Counted from the stretch's first letter, positions 1 through 7,549 are shown. The stretch is DNA of 53,811 bases from Saccharopolyspora phatthalungensis (GCF_014203395.1 NZ_JACHIW010000005.1:1-53811), one strand, 5' to 3'. The notes: generated by a model not told the origin, from the sequence alone. Made by a program: numbers and translations.

Positions 1-246
1 GTGAACGGCCTTGTCTCGCTTGTTGTCGACATAGGGCTGACCGGTCAAGTCCTCGATCGTGCACCGCAACGCCCGTGCGGCAGCGGCAACGGTGGAATGA
101 CTGGCCTCTCGCTCCCCGCGCTCCACTTTGGTCAGCATGGAAGGGGAAATCCCTATCCGCGCGGCGAACGCATGTTGGGTGAGACCTTTCGCCTTGCGTC
201 GGAGAGCCATGTTCGAGCCGATGTGCTCGGGACCGGTGGCGGTCAT
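1..246 (-). CDS. XRE-family HTH regulator, 5' part only (cut by window edge)
   Basis: Read on the minus strand from ATG at 246, an open frame of 82 codons runs off the left edge. The translation starts MTATGPEHIGSNMALRRKAK and continues with a canonical XRE helix-turn-helix: helix 2 around LTQHAFAARIG, turn, recognition helix around SPSMLTKVERGER, at about residues 15-60. An AGAGGA Shine-Dalgarno-like stretch lies 8-9 nt before the ATG, which supports this start. The family binds operator DNA through the HTH; the C-terminal part, often TPR-like or a ligand-sensing region, is not visible. It is transcribed away from the small-gene operon at 609. I am confident about the HTH but not about the target. 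Confidence 0.85.
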   Translation of the reverse strand, partial: MTATGPEHIGSNMALRRKAKGLTQHAFAARIGISPSMLTKVERGEREASHSTVAAAARALRCTIEDLTGQPYVDNKRDKAVH

Positions 247-364
247 GGTGAACGTCCTCTCGCCCGGGGTGCCGTGTGCCTGGCCTGCCCGAGACCTCCG
301 GGGGCCTAGTCCGGGGGCCGGTTCCTCCGGGCAGGAGGCGTGATCCAAGGGTAACGCTGATCTT

Positions 365-386
365 TGTGTCAATTCTGTGTCAGTTC
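365..386. repeat. Tandem 11-bp direct repeat, possible operator
   Basis: TGTGTCAATTC is followed immediately by TGTGTCAGTTC, so 10 of 11 bases match. Its place in the divergent spacer beside an XRE gene suggests a regulator-binding site. That role is inferred. Confidence 0.5.
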
Positions 387-414
387 GCGCCTTTGCCCGG
401 CTGCACACTCTGAG

Positions 415-432
415 TGCGTGAGTGATCACGCA
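415..432. promoter_or_regulatory. Perfect 7-bp dyad (TGCGTGA-N4-TCACGCA)
   Basis: TGCGTGA and TCACGCA are perfect inverted repeats separated by GTGA. This is typical in size for a dimeric repressor operator. It lies in the divergent spacer; the binding protein is unknown. Confidence 0.45.
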
Positions 433-608
433 GAGCCGCAATGGTGTGGCTGGCGAGCCGCCGCCGGAAGACTCCGCTGCTTTCTTCCCGTAGGCCCGTC
501 CAGCCCGTCCCCCAGGAACACCGGCGCGGCCTGGCGGGGGATCGGCACGGCATCGGGTACACGAGCGCCGGTCCCCCGCCACCCAGACACAACCAGGGGT
601 GATCAGTG

Positions 609-836
609 ATGCCGCGTCGAACTTACGACCCTGACGGAGCCACCGTGTGGCGATGCAGCGAACCCGCGTGTCTGCACACCGACCCGGTTTACAACGAAGT
701 CCGTGAACACGAACGATGGACCCACTACGGTGCTGAATGGCAGGACGCCTACTCGCAGGCGTCCGCCGCAATGACCAGCAGCCAGGTTCCATGCAGCAAC
801 CTGTGGCCCACGATTAGCGGGGCGATCCCGTCGTGA
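609..836 (+). CDS. Small protein with C2H2-like Cys/His spacing, unknown function
   Basis: The 75-residue product starts MPRRTYDPDGATVWRC. Residues WRCSEPAC are followed about 13 residues later by HERWTH, giving a Cys-x4-Cys ... His-x4-His arrangement that could hold zinc. This is a pattern observation, not a family match. ATG 609 is preferred over GTG 606 because AGGGG lies about 9 nt upstream. Its end overlaps the next start (GTGA at 833-836), so it is probably the first gene of a translationally coupled operon. I do not recognise the family. Confidence 0.6.
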   Translation: MPRRTYDPDGATVWRCSEPACLHTDPVYNEVREHERWTHYGAEWQDAYSQASAAMTSSQVPCSNLWPTISGAIPS

Positions 837-1024
837 CCGGCTACCGGAAGCTCGTCAGCCGCAACGGAATTGAGCACTACGTTCTCTATGGGGAGCTCGA
901 GTCCCTGTGCGGAGTACTGCTCGGCGTCCTCGCGCCTGCTGACCCGCGCAGACGGAGCCCCACCCCATGCACTGGGTGCCCCGGCGAGTTGCAGCGCCTT
1001 CAAGGACCAGAGGGGCAGCGATGA
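833..1024 (+). CDS. Small hypothetical protein, coupled to neighbours
   Basis: This 63-residue open frame starts at GTG within GTGA of the preceding gene and ends inside ATGA of the following gene. Double 4-nt overlap in the same direction is the main evidence that it is real. The product begins MTGYRKLVSRNGIEHYVLYG and has a CTGCPGEL segment near the end. No domain is recognised. Function is unknown; the operon context suggests a small accessory or regulatory protein. Confidence 0.5.
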   Translation: MTGYRKLVSRNGIEHYVLYGELESLCGVLLGVLAPADPRRRSPTPCTGCPGELQRLQGPEGQR

Positions 1025-1314
1025 CGATGGCTTGTCTCCCTGTCCGCGCTCTTGAGGCGACGATCGCTCCGCAGCAGTCCCGGACGCCGGTTGCGTGGTT
1101 CACCTCCGACGACATCGGCACTGCACCCGCTGACATCTGGGTCGACCACCACCGGACCGCCCACGAACGCGCCCAGGCCCGGCGTGGGAGGACGTTGTGC
1201 GACGTTCGGGTGATCGGCGGTAATGCACCGACGCATGCTCAGGTCAGCGTGGTCGGTTGCCGGAACTGTGCCGCCCGCCGAGCTGCCCCGACACAGCTCA
1301 CGGCGGTCGTCTAG
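1021..1314 (+). CDS. Small hypothetical protein, last gene of the operon
   Basis: ATG 1021 overlaps the preceding stop (ATGA) and has GAGGGG 5 nt upstream, so it is preferred over the in-frame ATG at 967. The 97-residue product contains WFTSDDIGTAPADIWVDHH and ends CRNCAARRAAPTQLTAVV. The pair of cysteines in CRNC could bind metal, but no family is recognised. A strong hairpin follows at 1318-1364. Confidence 0.6.
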   Translation: MTMACLPVRALEATIAPQQSRTPVAWFTSDDIGTAPADIWVDHHRTAHERAQARRGRTLCDVRVIGGNAPTHAQVSVVGCRNCAARRAAPTQLTAVV

Positions 1315-1317
1315 ACC

Positions 1318-1364
1318 CCGGTGCGGGTGCCGCAGTTCCGCCCCCCGACCGGCACCCGCACCGG
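1318..1364 (+). terminator. Strong hairpin terminator after the small-gene operon
   Basis: CCGGTGCGGGTGCCG (1318-1332) and CGGCACCCGCACCGG (1350-1364) form a perfect 15-bp stem with a 17-nt loop, 4 nt after the TAG of the preceding gene. No U-tract follows, which is common in actinomycetes. Confidence 0.75.
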
Positions 1365-1435
1365 ACACCAGCCCCCCAAAGGGAACAGGTCACGATGCAC
1401 TGACTGGCAACACGAATTCGGAGGGATAAGTCCAT

Positions 1436-1588
1436 ATGGGTGCGAAGATTTCGAGTGAGTCGCCGATCAACTTAGGGAACCTGATTTTCTGGGTGGGGGT
1501 GTTGATGCTGGTCGCATGGCTGCACGGAGGTTGGTATTTCGGCGGTATGGAGGAACACAACGTGCCTGAGTGTGTCCAGCCGCTGTGA
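1436..1588 (+). CDS. 50-residue single-span membrane peptide
   Basis: This short open frame begins at ATG 1436, with GGAGGG about 9-10 nt upstream. It encodes MGAKISSESPINLGN, then a hydrophobic span around LIFWVGVLMLVAWLHGGWYF (residues 16-35), then a polar tail ending VPECVQPL. One transmembrane helix is predicted by eye. The gene sits 37 nt before the methyltransferase-like gene in the same direction, so it probably belongs to that unit. I do not recognise the family. The role could be a membrane anchor or a small signalling peptide, but this is not shown by sequence. Confidence 0.6.
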   Translation: MGAKISSESPINLGNLIFWVGVLMLVAWLHGGWYFGGMEEHNVPECVQPL

Positions 1589-1625
1589 TGTACCTGCCGG
1601 GCGACCGTTTCTGACAGGGGGTGCC

Positions 1626-2999
1626 ATGACGCTGGAAGGCTTTGCTCGGGCGCACAAATCGAACGTTGGGTACCTTGACGTGGCTGCCAATTCGCACGGT
1701 GCGGAAAAGGGACTTCTGTTGCGTCGTGCCCTTTGTCGGGTTCAGAACGCGGAGCCGAAGGCGGTGGAAGTTGGCCCTGGTGGCGGGGCAGCGGTGTCCT
1801 ACCTCGCGTCCCACCTTGGCGCTGACGACATCGGAACTCTTCATCTCACTTTGGTGGAAGCTCCTGGCGTGGTGTCGCAGTCACTTTCACTGGCTGTCGA
1901 GCAGTTCAACCAGGCGGGCGGGACCTGCGTTCTCCGGCATGGTCTAGCGCAAGACATCGGCAGCATTCTTTCCGGGCCAGCCGACGTCATCAGCGCCTCT
2001 GCTCTGCTGCATGAGGTGTACTCGTACGGCGGGGGATACAGTGGGTTGCACGCTATGATGCGAACGCTGCCCACTGTCTTGCGGCCATACGGCTTTTTTG
2101 TTTACCGCGACGTGTACGCGGTGGCGTCCCCTTCGTTGCATGAGCGGGCTATCCAGTCGTACGACGCTTTGGCGTGGTTGCAGTTCATGCGGATGTTCGT
2201 CCCGCAGTATCTGCGGGAGGGAACGCACCCGTACCACCACGCATCGGATGACATCCTTGCCCGTCAAAACTCGCGGATCGTCCCCGTTGGGGAACTTGAC
2301 GTGAACACCTGCGTGTTTGTCGTCGCCCCCATTGGACTGTTCCGGGAGATTCAGCGGCACTACATCACGTTCCGGGATCACGTGTGGCGTTCCGGCGTGC
2401 TGGGGTTCACACCGATCTTGGATGGGCAGCTTGCGCACGACTGGGTTGATTTCAAACGCGGTCACAAGCGGGCGCACTACACGCTGACCGAGGCGGATTG
2501 GCTCCCGAGATCACAGAAAGCCTCGCTGCTGGCGATGAGTGAGGCGTACGGAGATCACTACACCATCGATAGTGACATCCTGGACGAAGTGACCGATGTT
2601 GCCTTGACCACGTTCCTCGCCGCTGCCGAGAACGGCGACACGGCGTGTGCGGAAGTGTGGATGTCTTGGCTGGCGAGAGAAGGCCGCGAGACCTACGCCT
2701 ACCTGACCACTGACGAACTGCTGACAGCGTTCGCGGTCAATTCGGCCGACTCGGATAGTGAGACGGTCCTGATGCCTGTTCAGGACGGTGATATTTTCCG
2801 GGCGGAGAGGAATTACTACAACAGGTTCCTGACCAAGCGGCTGGCGAACCCGTTGACCGACGCTAAGCAACTGGTGCTGTTCCAGAACATTCCCCTGTCC
2901 GACGAGACCGCGCTTCGACGAGCGTTGGATTCAGTGCAAGACCACTGCGGCAAGTCCAACCTGGCACGGGCGTACACAGCGATCAACTCAAGGAGATAA
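1626..2999 (+). CDS. SAM-dependent methyltransferase-like protein
   Basis: The 457-residue product contains a class I methyltransferase-like core near its N-terminus: motif I-like AVEVGPGGGAAVSYL (about residues 45-60), an acidic LVEAPG strand end, and ISASALLHEVYSY followed by LRPYGFFVYRD, typical of the post-motif III part. The C-terminal half, about 250 residues, is not assigned. ATG 1626 has AGGGGG 5 nt upstream and is preferred to the in-frame ATG at 1572, which overlaps the membrane-peptide gene. Only 8 nt separate it from the CYTH gene, whose ribosome-binding site lies in its last codons, so the two are probably co-transcribed. Substrate is unknown. Confidence 0.7.
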   Translation: MTLEGFARAHKSNVGYLDVAANSHGAEKGLLLRRALCRVQNAEPKAVEVGPGGGAAVSYLASHLGADDIGTLHLTLVEAPGVVSQSLSLAVEQFNQAGGTCVLRHGLAQDIGSILSGPADVISASALLHEVYSYGGGYSGLHAMMRTLPTVLRPYGFFVYRDVYAVASPSLHERAIQSYDALAWLQFMRMFVPQYLREGTHPYHHASDDILARQNSRIVPVGELDVNTCVFVVAPIGLFREIQRHYITFRDHVWRSGVLGFTPILDGQLAHDWVDFKRGHKRAHYTLTEADWLPRSQKASLLAMSEAYGDHYTIDSDILDEVTDVALTTFLAAAENGDTACAEVWMSWLAREGRETYAYLTTDELLTAFAVNSADSDSETVLMPVQDGDIFRAERNYYNRFLTKRLANPLTDAKQLVLFQNIPLSDETALRRALDSVQDHCGKSNLARAYTAINSRR

Positions 3000-3007
3000 T
3001 CCCGGTC

Positions 3008-3580
3008 ATGAGTCCCATTGAGGTCGAGCGGAAACGCGAGCTACCCGACAGCGGCGAGGCGCTACGGTCCCGCCTGGCGGAGCTGGGATATCGGCAACAC
3101 GGCACGTTCACGGAGATCGACACCTACTACAGCCCCCGGCATGTCGATTACCTGGAAACCGTGGAGTGCTTACGGGTTCGGCAGCGGGACGGCTTCGCCG
3201 AGATCACCTACAAGCCCGCTTCGGACGAGAGCACGCACAGCACGACCGACGTGATCGCCAAGGTGGAGACCAACGTTCTCCTCGCTGGTGCCGAACAGGC
3301 AGAAGCCGCCAACCGCCTGATGACGTGCACCGGTATGGTCACGCTCGCCAGAGTCGAGAAGGCCCGGACGCTGTACCGGCATCCCAAGCACGATGACGTT
3401 GCCGTCGCCATCGACACGATCGGCTCTCTCGGTGCGTTCGTCGAAACCGAGATCACCGCAGTGGACGAGTCCGGGGTTGGTCTGCTGGAAGAGATCGAGC
3501 GAGAGCTAGACCTCTCGGGGTATCCGGTCGTGACCCTGCCGTACCGGGATCTCGTGCGGGCGGCAACCATCCGCACGTGA
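3008..3580 (+). CDS. CYTH-domain protein (class IV adenylate cyclase / triphosphatase-like)
   Basis: The 190-residue product has the CYTH signature ExExK near the start (IEVERKREL), then basic and acidic strands expected of the tunnel fold: CLRVRQRDG, ITYKP, KVETNVLL, VEKARTLYR and a late FVETEI. CYTH enzymes bind a triphosphate and divalent metals, and act as CyaB-type cyclases, thiamine triphosphatases or inorganic triphosphatases; sequence alone does not separate these. Start ATG 3008 has AAGGAG about 12 nt upstream, within the end of the methyltransferase gene. The operon suggests a two-enzyme function. Length is typical for the family. Confidence 0.85.
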   Translation: MSPIEVERKRELPDSGEALRSRLAELGYRQHGTFTEIDTYYSPRHVDYLETVECLRVRQRDGFAEITYKPASDESTHSTTDVIAKVETNVLLAGAEQAEAANRLMTCTGMVTLARVEKARTLYRHPKHDDVAVAIDTIGSLGAFVETEITAVDESGVGLLEEIERELDLSGYPVVTLPYRDLVRAATIRT

Positions 3581-3602
3581 TCGCTGGCCCGATCCGACGA
3601 CG

Positions 3603-3638
3603 AACGGCCCCGGGCTGACGTCTCAGTCCGGGACCGTT
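3603..3638 (+). terminator. Hairpin terminator after CYTH gene
   Basis: Arms 3603-3618 and 3623-3638 pair over 16 positions with one mismatch and one G-U wobble, around a CGTC loop. It begins about 23 nt after the CYTH stop codon. Confidence 0.7.
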
Positions 3639-4144
3639 CTGGCTGGTACGCGCTGGGGGTAGGTGTCGCCGACCGCGTTCCGCGGTGGCCTATAACGCCT
3701 GATCACAGCACCGTAGCGACTTGACCGCCCCGCGTTGACACGGCGCAGTATCTCATCACCGCTACTGTGCCGACCATTCACCGAATGGAATACCGGCAAG
3801 CTCTTCCGGGAGCAGATCAAGCCGTTTAACTCCTCTACGACCCGAACGGAACCACTTACCGCACCACCGCAGAGGCGTGGGAATACCAAGACGAGTCATA
3901 CAGCATCGAACCGCCTGACGACCTGGTCCGGATCATCACCTACCGGCGGGTGATGTTGAAGTATCAGCACCACCCCGAATCCAAGGCCAATGGCCCGGAC
4001 GGACACCCCTGCACCCGTCACACAGCCGGATTGCTGCGCATGTCCGGGTTGGGGGGAAAGGTGATCACTCTCTACGCCCTAACCCACTTCGCGCGAAATC
4101 GCTACGCGCCCTCGGTGGCCCGGCCAACGTTCCTGGACCCGGTA
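3639..4144. pseudogene. Gene-poor stretch with a possible decayed coding fragment
   Basis: No intact gene is evident over about 500 bp. In the frame containing position 3833, after an in-frame TAA at 3827-3829, the translation reads LYDPNGTTYRTTAEAWEYQD and then DDLVRIITYRRVMLKYQHHP to about 4060. This has a protein-like composition, and the sequence just upstream (FTEWNTGKLFREQIKPFN) is also protein-like but in another frame. It may be a frameshifted remnant. The open frame continues to 4348 only because it runs antisense to the HxlR gene. Confidence 0.35.
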
Positions 4145-4510
4145 TTAGCGCTGGGCGGTGGTGAGGTCGAGGTTTTCCTCGACCCAGGTTCGGAGATTGT
4201 TGAGCGGGACGGCGGCGCTGCGGCCGAGTTGGGTGAGCTCGTACTCGACGTGGAGGGGCACGGCAGGGTAGATGGTTCGATCGACCAGCCCGACGTCTTC
4301 GAGACGGCGCAGTGTTTGGGTGAGCACCTTGGGGCTGATCCCCTGTAGACGGCGTTGCAGCGCACCGAATCGGTGTGGTCCCTCCTCCAGCGCGCCGATC
4401 GCGAGCGCCGACCACTTGTTCGCGAGCAGATCCAGCATCGCCCGGCAGGGGCACTGGGCCTCGTAGACGTCGTGGTGATCGTGCTGGCCGGTGTCACATC
4501 GAGTGCTCAT
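4145..4510 (-). CDS. HxlR-family winged-helix transcriptional regulator
   Basis: The 121-residue product has the classic HxlR layout: CPCRAMLDLLANKWSALAIG (about residues 20-39), RFGALQRRLQGISPKVLTQT as the recognition helix region, and the wing around VDRTIYPAVPLHVEYELTQ. The Cys in the CP motif is the position used for redox or electrophile sensing in YodB/HypR-type members; whether it senses here is inferred. The gene is divergent from an oxidoreductase gene, the common arrangement in which HxlR represses itself and its neighbour. Length is typical for the family. Confidence 0.9.
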   Translation of the reverse strand: MSTRCDTGQHDHHDVYEAQCPCRAMLDLLANKWSALAIGALEEGPHRFGALQRRLQGISPKVLTQTLRRLEDVGLVDRTIYPAVPLHVEYELTQLGRSAAVPLNNLRTWVEENLDLTTAQR

Positions 4511-4530
4511 GGCTGGTTCCTCCCACGCTC

Positions 4531-4551
4531 GTACTTCCCTTTGGATAGTAC
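4531..4551. promoter_or_regulatory. Putative HxlR operator
   Basis: GTACT-N11-AGTAC forms an inverted repeat 21 nt upstream of the HxlR start, in the spacer shared with the divergent oxidoreductase. Its position fits autorepression plus control of the neighbour. Binding is inferred. Confidence 0.5.
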
Positions 4552-4644
4552 TAGCCCTTGATGGTAACTAGGGCCCTGGGGTTAGCGTGCGGTCGAGGCC
4601 GCGAACAGCGGCCGACTGAAATCCATGAACCTCAAGGAGATCTC

Positions 4645-5610
4645 TTGTCCACGTCAGTGATGCGTGCGGTGGTGCAGCGTGCTTTCGGCGGTCCGGAGGT
4701 GCTGCGGGTCGAGGAGGTCCCCCGGCCCGAACCACTGCCGACCGAGGTATTGGTGCGGGTGCACGCGGCGGGGATCAACCCGGTTGATTGGAAGACCCGG
4801 CAAGGCGGCGGTATGGCCGGCGTGCTCGGCGAACCGCCGTTCGTTCTGGGCTGGGACGTCTCGGGAGTCGTCGAGGAAGTCGGTTTCGGGGTGACCACGC
4901 TGGCACCCGGCGACGAGGTCTACGGAATGCCCTGGTTTCCCCGCCAGGCCGGTGGGTACGCCGAGTTCGTCACGGCTCCGGCCCGCCAGTTCGCGCGAAA
5001 GCCGGTCGCGTTGAGCCATGAACAGGCGGCAGCCGTGCCCCTGGCGGCCCTCACCGCCTGGCAGATCGTGGCGGACACCGCCCAGGTGCGGGCCGGGCAG
5101 CGCGTATTGGTGCACGCCGCAGCCGGTGGAGTCGGGCATTTCGCCGTCCAAATCGCCCGGCATCTGGGAGCGCAGGTGGTCGGCACCGCCCGCGAAAGCC
5201 GCCATGAGTGGCTTACGCGACTCGGAGCGGTGCACGTTGACTACACGAAGGAACGCTTCGAGGACACGGTTTCCGGCATCGACGTCGTGATCGACCTGCT
5301 GGGAGACGGGCACGACGCCACCAGCACCCGTTCCCTGCGGGTCCTCAAGGACGGCGGGCTGCTCGTCGCCGTCCCCGGCGGCGTATCACCCGAGCTGCGG
5401 GCGGCCGCCGCTGCTCGGGGGGTGCGCACCAGTCCCTTCCTCGTCGAGCCGGACGGGACCGCGCTGGCCGAGATCGCCCGCCTCATCGACGAGGGAGCGG
5501 TCGCGGTCGAGGTCGAGGAGGTCTTCCCCCTGGAGGAGGTCGCCCAGGCCCACAGGCGAGGAGAGGACAACCACACCCGCGGCAAACTGGTCCTGCGCCT
5601 GGATTCCTGA
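4645..5610 (+). CDS. NADP-dependent quinone oxidoreductase-like protein (zinc-independent MDR)
   Basis: The 321-residue product is a medium-chain dehydrogenase/reductase: an N-terminal GroES-like domain (AAGINPVDWKTRQGG, GWDVSGVVEEVG, PGDEVYGMP), then a Rossmann domain with the nucleotide motif AAAGGVGHFAVQIAR. The structural zinc cysteines are absent, as in quinone oxidoreductases. NADP(H) use is inferred from family. TTG 4645 is preferred because AAGGAG lies 5 nt upstream; ATG 4660 is an alternative. The in-frame ATG at 4558 adds a tail unlike the family. Control by the divergent HxlR regulator is likely, consistent with detoxification of quinones or electrophiles. Confidence 0.88.
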   Translation: MSTSVMRAVVQRAFGGPEVLRVEEVPRPEPLPTEVLVRVHAAGINPVDWKTRQGGGMAGVLGEPPFVLGWDVSGVVEEVGFGVTTLAPGDEVYGMPWFPRQAGGYAEFVTAPARQFARKPVALSHEQAAAVPLAALTAWQIVADTAQVRAGQRVLVHAAAGGVGHFAVQIARHLGAQVVGTARESRHEWLTRLGAVHVDYTKERFEDTVSGIDVVIDLLGDGHDATSTRSLRVLKDGGLLVAVPGGVSPELRAAAAARGVRTSPFLVEPDGTALAEIARLIDEGAVAVEVEEVFPLEEVAQAHRRGEDNHTRGKLVLRLDS

Positions 5611-5634
5611 CCGATTTCGTTTTCCCGGTGGTGC

Positions 5635-6552
5635 CTACCGCACGGCGCCGAGTAACGGGGGCGCAATGTCGCCGAGCCGGTGCGCGACCCACCGACGGGC
5701 GGTGTCTACCAGCGGCGCCCGTTGGGGCCCGGGGTTGGCTCGCGCCATGTGGTGCCAGACCCCGAGTACGGCAACGGCGAAGTCGGTGCGCGTCTCATCG
5801 CTTGCCGCGGACCACGCGGGCAGGGCGTCGGCGGCCCAGCATTCGGCTGCGGCTGCGGTGTGCCCGGCGTCGATTAGCCGTAGCACCAGCAATGCGGCGT
5901 CGACCCACGGCGCGGCGCGGCGCGACCATGCCCAGTCGACAACCCGCGCTCGGTCGCACACCAGCACGTTGAGAGGGTGCAGATCGGTGTGGGCAAGGGC
6001 GTCGCCCTCGATCGCCTCGAACGCGCGGCGTTCCCGGTCGATGAAGTCCCCGAGCCGATCACGCAGCCACTGGTCGGGCTCGGCGTCCTGGTCGTGCGCC
6101 AGGCGACGCCACGCGGCCAGCCGCGCCCACTGCTCGGCGAGCTGCGGCGCGTCGACCGGCGACGGCGTCAACGAGGCGCCGATCGTACGAAGTGCGTCGG
6201 CGATCAGCGGCAGGTCCGGGGAATCCGGGGCGAGATCGGCATGCCGCCCGGGTACGTGGTCGAACCCGAGCAGCAACCATCCGTCGACCTCGGTCTGCCA
6301 CAGCAGCCGCGGCGCCACTTCCGACGGAAGGTACGGGTTCACCCGCGCCTCGTGCCGGTACATCCGGGCGCGCGAGGTGTCGAGTCGGACGCCCTTGCAG
6401 AACAGGACGTGTCCGCCACCGGCGTGCAGGGTGGCGGACACGTCCGAGTTCCGCCCGGCGTCCGGGAACACCGCCCGCGTCACCGTGCCACACTTGTTCT
6501 CGATCGCGGCACGCACGGCGGCGGGCAGTTCGTCCCAGTCACGTCGGGTCAT
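5635..6552 (-). CDS. Aminoglycoside phosphotransferase-like kinase (APH/CHK fold)
   Basis: The 305-residue product has the protein-kinase-like small-molecule kinase motifs: catalytic loop HTDLHPLN (about residue 190) and a metal-binding VVDWAW about 15 residues later, with RHEARVNPYL in the N-lobe. Family members phosphorylate aminoglycosides, choline, homoserine or other small molecules; the substrate here cannot be read. It is the last gene of a minus-strand operon, 6 nt after its neighbour, beginning with a small metal-finger-like protein gene. This operon type is frequent beside XRE/DUF397 pairs, so resistance is not implied. Confidence 0.85.
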   Translation of the reverse strand: MTRRDWDELPAAVRAAIENKCGTVTRAVFPDAGRNSDVSATLHAGGGHVLFCKGVRLDTSRARMYRHEARVNPYLPSEVAPRLLWQTEVDGWLLLGFDHVPGRHADLAPDSPDLPLIADALRTIGASLTPSPVDAPQLAEQWARLAAWRRLAHDQDAEPDQWLRDRLGDFIDRERRAFEAIEGDALAHTDLHPLNVLVCDRARVVDWAWSRRAAPWVDAALLVLRLIDAGHTAAAAECWAADALPAWSAASDETRTDFAVAVLGVWHHMARANPGPQRAPLVDTARRWVAHRLGDIAPPLLGAVR

Positions 6553-6558
6553 CGGTGC

Positions 6559-7095
6559 TCACTTCTTCGGCGGCGGGTCGTCGTAGCAGCCGTTGTGGCA
6601 CTGGCTGCACAGCATCGCGCCCTCGCTGAACCATAGCTCGCGGTCGACGATGTACCCGGCCTGTTCGATCGCCGCGACCGTGCGGTGTCGGACCCCGATG
6701 GGGTCGCCCTTGGGCGCCGTGTCGGCGACGTCTTCGGGCACGCCCAGGATTCGCCGCAGCATTCCCCGATTCCGGGCCAGCGCGTCTCGGTCCCGGGCCG
6801 GTAGGTACGATTCGCGGTCGGCCGGGAGACCGGACTCGACAAGCGGCAGGATCCGGGTTTTTTCGTTCGCGAGCGCGTCGGAGAGGTCGCCGTGCAGCTG
6901 GACTGTGCGCGGCTCGCGTTCGCGGAGCCGGTGTCGGCCGCCGCTGGTCTCCGCTTTCACCCGTGCGATCAGGTAGTCGACTGTCAACGCGCCTTGACCG
7001 CTTCCTGCGTGCCGGGCCGGGGCGTAGTAGAACGTCGCCCACACTGCGAGCGCGCCGAAGATGAACAGGCCGGTAGAGGCGAGCGCGGCCGTCAC
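6559..7095 (-). CDS. Membrane-anchored protein with C-terminal CSQCH motif, unknown function
   Basis: GTG 7095 is chosen because it overlaps the upstream stop as GTGA; an in-frame GTG at 7146 would overlap the upstream gene by 55 nt. The 178-residue product begins with a transmembrane segment (GLFIFGALAVWATFYYA, residues 8-25), followed by a soluble region predicted to be rich in helix. The C-terminus has LCSQCHNGCYDDPPPKK. CSQCH matches the c-type haem attachment motif CxxCH, but the extra Cys and short tail fit zinc equally well. No family recognised. It is third of four genes in the minus-strand operon. Confidence 0.7.
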   Translation of the reverse strand: MTAALASTGLFIFGALAVWATFYYAPARHAGSGQGALTVDYLIARVKAETSGGRHRLREREPRTVQLHGDLSDALANEKTRILPLVESGLPADRESYLPARDRDALARNRGMLRRILGVPEDVADTAPKGDPIGVRHRTVAAIEQAGYIVDRELWFSEGAMLCSQCHNGCYDDPPPKK

Positions 7096-7316
7096 GGGTC
7101 GGGCCGTTTCGAGTCGACCACGCGCGGCGGCACGTAGGTCTGACACCGGTCCCTGAGCATGTCGACCAGCTCGGACAACAGTCGTTCGGTGTCCAGGTAA
7201 GCGTCATCGGTTGCCCGTCCCATGAGGACGGCCTTGGCCAGGCCGTTCAACGCGACGGCCGCGCTCGTCAACAGAGTGGCGAGTGTGACTGCCCGGTCGG
7301 CTTCCGTCGCGCTCAT
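7092..7316 (-). CDS. Small hypothetical helical protein
   Basis: The 74-residue product starts MSATEADRAVTLATLLTSAA and appears mostly helical (LSELVDMLRDRC). Its ATG overlaps the upstream stop (ATGA, 7313-7316) and its stop overlaps the downstream GTG, so it is translationally coupled on both sides. No domain recognised. Confidence 0.65.
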   Translation of the reverse strand: MSATEADRAVTLATLLTSAAVALNGLAKAVLMGRATDDAYLDTERLLSELVDMLRDRCQTYVPPRVVDSKRPDP

Positions 7317-7549
7317 CTCGCACTCGCGGCGGGTGGCGTCGGGGTCTTAGCAAGTTCGTGAGCCTTGTCGTCGCAGGTCCGGCACGTCTCCCAAAACCAC
7401 GCCAGATCGGTGTTTTCCGCTGCCAACTGGTGACCGCACAGGGTGGCCACCACGAAACCGGTCGGGTAGCCCCTGAAAGGTTTGGCGTCGGTGCTGGCAT
7501 GCCGCAGACCATCGGCAGGCACCCAGCTGAAGAAGTGGGGTCTGTACAT
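7313..7549 (-). CDS. Small metal-finger-like protein of the WVPADG type
   Basis: The 78-residue product starting MYRPHFFSWVPADGLRHAST resembles a small actinomycete protein family, with a conserved WVPADG...RHA segment, a central TLCGHQL and a late WFWETCRTC. The Cys/His spacing (C-G-H ... C-x2-C) suggests zinc binding. Such proteins are commonly encoded next to XRE/DUF397 pairs, as here. ATG 7549 gives the family-like N-terminus and has GGGAGG about 11 nt upstream; the longer frame from 7648 does not look like the family. It heads a four-gene operon ending in the APH-like kinase. Function is unknown. Confidence 0.75.
   Translation of the reverse strand: MYRPHFFSWVPADGLRHASTDAKPFRGYPTGFVVATLCGHQLAAENTDLAWFWETCRTCDDKAHELAKTPTPPAASAR

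Larger units (their letters stand above)
247..608. promoter_or_regulatory. Divergent intergenic region with repeats
   Basis: This gap of about 360 bp separates the leftward XRE gene from the rightward operon at 609. It contains a tandem 11-bp repeat (365-386) and a dyad (415-432), listed separately. Short open frames here lack coding-like sequence and ribosome-binding sites. I see no convincing gene. Confidence 0.5.

Noticed and set aside
1..309. Plus-strand 102-codon open frame at the left edge
   Set aside because: It is antisense to the XRE HTH gene, whose translation matches a known fold.
3950..4348. Plus-strand 132-codon open frame
   Set aside because: Most of it overlaps the HxlR gene in antisense; only its upstream part may be an old coding remnant.
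4558..4644. Upstream ATG start of the oxidoreductase
   Set aside because: It would add a tail unlike the family and cover the promoter and operator region; TTG 4645 has a clear ribosome-binding site.
5635..6552. Calling the APH-like gene an antibiotic-resistance gene
   Set aside because: Only fold-level motifs are visible; the family covers many substrates, and the operon context is not a resistance cassette.
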